12,380 bases of DNA from Bacillota bacterium (GTDB lineage Bacteria; Bacillota; DTU025), in the NCBI GenBank assembly GCA_003456765.1, contig DMOT01000250.1, positions 959-13,338 of the forward strand. Direction: 5' to 3'. A program made the translations under genes and the position numbers. The notes below the pieces were generated by a model. The model made no database searches, had not been told where the DNA came from, and saw nothing but the letters and a program-made list of their open reading frames with translations. Positions 8,901-12,380 of this stretch are shown here, one piece after another (the first letter of the stretch is position 1; every line of letters begins with the position of its first letter).

Positions 8901-9074
8901 GCGATTGACTACCCCCCTGTAGCCGAGCTTCGCTCCCTTTTTGCCGGCAAATACAACATCGTCCCATGTACGCACATTCCCTTCGAGTACCAGGGCTCCG
9001 TTTTTTTCGGTGCATGAGATATCTCGGTTGAGTCTCCTTGCGAGCGACCGCTCAAGAGAAGAGGCTTTCGACAT
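5904..9074 (-). CDS. BON-like + GlpA-like + [2Fe-2S] BFD-like + GlpB-like flavoprotein fusion
   Basis: A 1056-residue multidomain oxidoreductase, numbered from the ATG at 9074. Residues about 10-60 resemble a BON domain (ALVLEGNVRTWDDVVFAGKK, then GVVNRL). Residues about 86-450 are a DAO/GlpA-type FAD domain with DVLVIGGGVVGAA and NAAGLWAD. Residues about 485-550 carry a BFD-like [2Fe-2S] site, CRC (493, 495) and CQGGFC (530, 535). A Gly/Pro/Ala-rich linker leads to a GlpB/HcnA-like pyridine-nucleotide-disulphide-type domain from about 611, with VVGGGPAGLAAA, LATGCRERTAR, VILGSGDVGL and GLFACGNC. In clostridial glp operons the GlpA and GlpB-like parts are usually separate genes. The ATG has AAGTGG 7 nt upstream; the TTG at 9107 has no such site and is rejected. 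First gene of the leftward operon. Its substrate pocket differs from the other GlpA (SGRNAGMVHPAL instead of TKANTALVHAGYD), so glycerol 3-phosphate may not be its substrate. Confidence 0.88.
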   Translation of the reverse strand: MSKASSLERSLARRLNRDISCTEKNGALVLEGNVRTWDDVVFAGKKGAKLGYRGVVNRLTSDGHHPPATGPRAPGIRDATLHGQHMDVLVIGGGVVGAAILRELARWEIRACLIEKEADLAMHQSGRNAGMVHPALVPSPGSRKALFNSLGNAMFPSIAEELRVPFRYNGMMIIVKSLFHGIAYPFLAERARRNRAGEIEFLTLRKLRSMEPNVRGNVGGAFFMPQSGIVDPFMLTIALAENAVENGATVHLNTMAESIVVEEGRISAVVTNRGTVHPRVVVNAAGLWADTVAEAAGDRFFTIHPRHGEMLILDKKKGNLATSALSMVDIIQQAQTDTKGGGVIPTVDGNILIGPDAVELPHREEYVTTARRTDSLIEKQQRFMTGILASDVITYFTGARAATYEEDFIIERSERVPNLVHAAGIQSPGLTSAPAIAREVASHCVDALRETTDVRPNPRFNPRRNVPPDFGSLPFEERQRIIKANPDYGRVVCRCEVVTAGEIRAALRSPIPPTTLDGLKRRVRTGMGRCQGGFCTPAVLDIMCEELGVTPDQVTKKGGGSSLVSDPTRPVPNGRTGAGPIGAGQPTQIEPVEAPARRADAKWVPKTLGAYDVLVVGGGPAGLAAAIAAHDTGSKVGLIEREGRLGGILKQCVHDGFGTIEFKTHLTGPEYAERFMVQAAGRGIASHLNTFVLGATRAASAAASDSGTPAGNARDSAHSKDGANFVLTVENQNGIFNIKSKSLVLATGCRERTARQVFIHGTRPAGIYSAGTAQYLVNVQGYLPGRKCVILGSGDVGLIMARRLTLEGSRVVAVYEAKPEPTGLARNISQCLDDYGIPLHLSHTVTRVFGDERVEAVEIAQCDKAMKPIAGTERIVDCDCVIVAVGLIPENELAEALGAEISVATRGPQVDQTFQTSVPGLFACGNCVHVHDLVDYVTESGRVAGRSAAEYAAGRRSAGLRTPIITSNSLLYAVPQLFDVGAANEPFTVYFRSRNTHQDVVARLVQNGEVLAESRCAVVRPQQMQAMAVGALSSVPNQNCSINLDLSARQPGSRKE

Positions 9075-9196
9075 GAGATCACCACTTACAAAGGAGATTG
9101 AGAGCAAACCATGGGCCTGCCTGGGCTTCGCGGATGGCAGGATGAAAAGCGTTCTGGTGTGAGTCTTTCTAGCCGTGGGCGAGGCCAGTGTACGGT

Positions 9197-9223
9197 CATA
9201 CTAATCATACTAATGTTAGTACC
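9197..9223. promoter_or_regulatory. Operator-like repeat cluster at the leftward transcription start
   Basis: CATACTAAT occurs twice in tandem (9197-9205, 9206-9214). The second copy forms a perfect 14-bp dyad with the following bases, TACTAA TG TTAGTA (9208-9221). The three half-sites (two direct, one inverted) cover the predicted start of transcription, a classical place for a repressor. The GntR-family protein encoded last in the operon is the obvious candidate, but the dyad does not clearly match the HutC-type operator core I know. Confidence 0.5.
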
Positions 9224-9226
9224 TAT

Positions 9227-9255
9227 ATGTTATCCTCGAGGGACTCGAGTGTCAA
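9227..9255 (-). promoter_or_regulatory. Putative strong promoter of the leftward five-gene operon
   Basis: Read on the - strand, a perfect -35 TTGACA (9255-9250) is followed after 17 bp by TAACAT (9232-9227), which matches four of six -10 positions. Transcription would start near 9220, inside the operator-like repeat at 9197-9223, giving a leader of about 146 nt before the fusion gene ATG. Confidence 0.65.
9235..9249. promoter_or_regulatory. Palindrome inside the promoter spacer
   Basis: CTCGAG GGA CTCGAG is a perfect dyad of 6-bp arms and fills almost all of the spacer between the -35 and -10 of the leftward promoter. Its position would let a bound protein block RNA polymerase. Because CTCGAG is itself palindromic, the block is also a direct repeat, so it could bind two dimers. 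Confidence 0.4.
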
Positions 9256-9418
9256 CTCATTGCCCATGGCTGCGCGCGTCGGACGATGCGAGTCTGTCTG
9301 CATCGCCTGCTCCAGGTCCCCCGTCGGCTCTTCCTCGTCCGCTTGCGCAAATTGCATGGGCCGAGATGGAGGATTCCTGGCTTTTCGGTTGAAATCATGT
9401 CCAAAGCGGGTGCGCATG

Positions 9419-9444
9419 TGATATGATATTTGTGTTGCTATGAT
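9419..9444 (+). promoter_or_regulatory. Putative glpK promoter(s) of the extended -10 type
   Basis: Two extended -10 elements lie 17 bp apart: TGaTATGAT (9419-9427) and TGcTATGAT (9436-9444). Neither has a good -35 at the usual distance; TTGAAA at 9389-9394 is too far from the first. Either would place transcription start upstream of the attenuator-like structures and leave a leader of roughly 160-175 nt. Confidence 0.4.
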
Positions 9445-9466
9445 GCGAAGACTGATTATGCTTCAA

Positions 9467-9491
9467 TAGGACGGAGATTTGGAGAGTCCTA
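9467..9491 (+). promoter_or_regulatory. Candidate antiterminator hairpin in the glpK leader
   Basis: TAGGAC (9467-9472) is perfectly complementary to GTCCTA (9486-9491), with a 13-nt loop. The GTCCT segment is also the 5' arm of the outer stem of the downstream terminator-like hairpin, so the two structures exclude each other. That is the layout expected of transcription attenuation. Confidence 0.45.
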
Positions 9492-9542
9492 CAGCGGGAC
9501 GGAGCTGGCTGAGCTTCCGCCCGGGGAGGACTTTTCTTTTTT
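9481..9542 (+). terminator. Terminator-like hairpin in the glpK leader (attenuator)
   Basis: The outer stem pairs AGTCCT (9485-9490) with AGGACT (9527-9532). The inner stem pairs CGGGaCGGAGCT (9495-9506) with AGCTTCCGCCCG (9512-9523), with one bulged base on each side. A T-rich run (9532-9542, one C) follows directly. It lies upstream of glpK and downstream of the putative promoters. In Bacillus subtilis, glycerol genes are controlled by the GlpP antiterminator at leader terminators, so similar control is plausible here. No glpP gene is in the window. Confidence 0.55.
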
Positions 9543-9550
9543 GCCCGTTC

Positions 9551-11116
<1,566 letters not shown>

Positions 11117-11142
11117 AGTGAGGAATTCTGGAGGGTAACGAC

Positions 11143-12380
11143 ATGGCGGTATCGAGAAGGATTGCAGCAGATGTTGTTGTTATCGGGGCCGGGATTGTGG
11201 GAACTGCCATAGCCCGCGAGCTTTCCCGGTATGATGTGAGCGTTGTGCTTGTTGAGAAGAAATCGGATGTAGCCTCTGGCACTACAAAGGCCAACACAGC
11301 TCTTGTTCATGCCGGTTATGATGCAGAGCCCGGCACCTTGAAGGCCAGGCTCAATCTGGCTGGAAATGCTCTCTATCCAAAGGTTTGCGCAGAACTTGGA
11401 GTGCTCTACAAGAACACCGGCTCATTGGTAGTTGCACTTGATCAAGGCCAGATGCCGTACATCCGAAAGCTCAAGGCTAAGGGAGAGAAGAACGGTGTGG
11501 CAGGGCTTGAAGTTATCTCCAGAGAGCGGATACTCGAGCTTGAGCCATATGTGAATCCCGGGGCAGTCGGCGCGCTTTGGGCTCCGACAGGCGGAATAAC
11601 CTGCCCGTGGGAGTTGGCTATAGCCTATGCGGAAAACGCAGTCCACAACGGGGCGCAAGTAATGCTCGATTCCCCGGTGACAAGCATAGACGTCTACGAC
11701 GGTCGGGTGACGACAGTGCATTGCCCTGATATCTCCATAGATACCAGGTTTGCTGTGAACGCCGCGGGGATTTGGGCTGATGACGTAGAGCGAATGGCAG
11801 GTCGGGATGACTTCCGGGTTACCCCCAGGCGCGGAGAGTACTACCTGTTTGACAAGAGGGTGTCCTACATTGCGAACCGACCGCTCTTTCCCGTGCCTAC
11901 TGAGTTTTCCAAGGGGATTGTGGTTGCTCCTACAGTCGACGGCAACTTACTTGCCGGTCCAAACTCAGTGCTCATAGGTGAAAAGGGCGACGATGCCACG
12001 ACAGCTCCGGGACTTGCCGAGGTGCTGGAGGGCGCGAGGAAGCTAGTGCCAAACCTCCCGGTGCGTGAGGCCATCACCAATTTCGCGGGGCTTCGCGCTG
12101 TGGCAGAACCAGGCGGCGACTTTGTGATAGGGGCATCGCCCGGCGTGCCGAACTTCATCAATGCAGCAGGCATACAGTCTCCGGGACTGACGGCAGCGCC
12201 GGCTATCGCTGAGATGGTCCGCGACATACTGTCAGATGCCGGCCTGGAGTTGAAGGAAAAGCCTGACTTCGATCCCATACACAAGCGTCCGCTGAGATTC
12301 ACTGAATTGACCAGAGAAAAGCAGGCTGAGCTTGTAGCGGAGGATCCGAGATGGGGCCATATCATATGCCGGTGTGAAAC
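11143..12380 (+). CDS. glpA: Glycerol-3-phosphate dehydrogenase, GlpA type (partial, 3' end beyond window)
   Basis: FAD-dependent oxidation of sn-glycerol 3-phosphate to dihydroxyacetone phosphate. The 412 visible residues begin with ADVVVIGAGIVGTAIARELS (9-28), an FAD-binding Rossmann motif, then VEKKSDVASGTTKANTALVH and AGYD (37-60), NAAGIWADDVERMAG, and a C-terminal NAAGIQSPGLTAAPAIAE. The window ends at HIICRCE, the first two cysteines of the BFD-like [2Fe-2S] domain that clostridial GlpA proteins carry, so about 80-100 residues are probably missing. The ATG is supported by GGAGGG at 11130-11135, 7 nt upstream. It follows glpK by 26 nt and is surely cotranscribed. It is paralogous to the GlpA part of the fusion protein. 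In related operons a GlpB-like flavoprotein and a DUF1667 protein come next. Confidence 0.93.
   Translation, partial: MAVSRRIAADVVVIGAGIVGTAIARELSRYDVSVVLVEKKSDVASGTTKANTALVHAGYDAEPGTLKARLNLAGNALYPKVCAELGVLYKNTGSLVVALDQGQMPYIRKLKAKGEKNGVAGLEVISRERILELEPYVNPGAVGALWAPTGGITCPWELAIAYAENAVHNGAQVMLDSPVTSIDVYDGRVTTVHCPDISIDTRFAVNAAGIWADDVERMAGRDDFRVTPRRGEYYLFDKRVSYIANRPLFPVPTEFSKGIVVAPTVDGNLLAGPNSVLIGEKGDDATTAPGLAEVLEGARKLVPNLPVREAITNFAGLRAVAEPGGDFVIGASPGVPNFINAAGIQSPGLTAAPAIAEMVRDILSDAGLELKEKPDFDPIHKRPLRFTELTREKQAELVAEDPRWGHIICRCE

Noticed and set aside
9075..9107. TTG at 9107 as the start of the fusion gene
   Set aside because: No ribosome binding site precedes it, while the ATG at 9074 has AAGTGG at good spacing and the extra 11 residues show no family resemblance.
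9111..9392. 93-codon frame on the + strand in the divergent region
   Set aside because: No ribosome binding site, low-complexity Pro/Ser/Arg content, and it crosses the promoter elements of the other strand.
9223..9417. 64-codon frame on the - strand in the divergent region
   Set aside because: No ribosome binding site, runs through the putative promoter and its spacer dyad, and shows no recognisable family.
9381..9444. Catabolite (cre) site near the glpK promoter
   Set aside because: I found no stretch matching the CcpA consensus well enough to call.

Overview
This 12.4 kb window looks like a contig end from an anaerobic, Bacillota-type (clostridial-like) bacterium of moderate to high GC. 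Grounds for this are the strong GGAGG-type ribosome binding sites, the GTG starts, and the clostridial style of glycerol genes: GlpA with a [2Fe-2S] BFD-like tail, a GlpB-like flavoprotein and a DUF1667 protein. A beta-barrel-like protein fragment at the left end would fit an organism with an outer membrane. I cannot name the taxon.

Left end (1-1409, + strand). Bases 1-31 match the Illumina Nextera/Tn5 adapter at 27 of 31 positions and are probably not genomic. They are followed by the 3' part of a beta-barrel-like gene, a terminator-like hairpin, and a TetR-family regulator with its own putative promoter. The tetR 3' end overlaps the 3' end of a gene on the other strand by 29 bp.

Centre (1381-9074, - strand). 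Five tightly packed genes read leftward: (1) a 1056-residue fusion of BON-like, GlpA-like, BFD-like [2Fe-2S] and GlpB-like flavoprotein modules; (2) a DUF1667 four-cysteine protein; (3) an FGGY sugar/polyol kinase; (4) an FAD-linked oxidase of the alkyl-DHAP synthase/YgcU type; (5) a GntR/HutC-family regulator. Inferred role: uptake-independent catabolism of a polyol-like or hydroxy-acid-like compound. The kinase would phosphorylate the substrate or an intermediate, two flavoenzymes would oxidise, and DUF1667 would carry electrons. The substrate is unknown.

Control region (9075-9610). A 536-bp divergent region carries a good leftward promoter (TTGACA, 17 bp, TAACAT) with two operator-like dyads. 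Rightward there are extended -10 elements, followed by an attenuator-like leader with mutually exclusive hairpins ahead of glpK.

Right end (9611-12380, + strand). glpK is followed by glpA, which is cut off by the window edge at the first cysteines of its [2Fe-2S] domain. The window therefore places a canonical glycerol pathway back to back with a paralogous kinase/oxidoreductase pathway. No tRNA, rRNA, CRISPR array or insertion sequence was seen.
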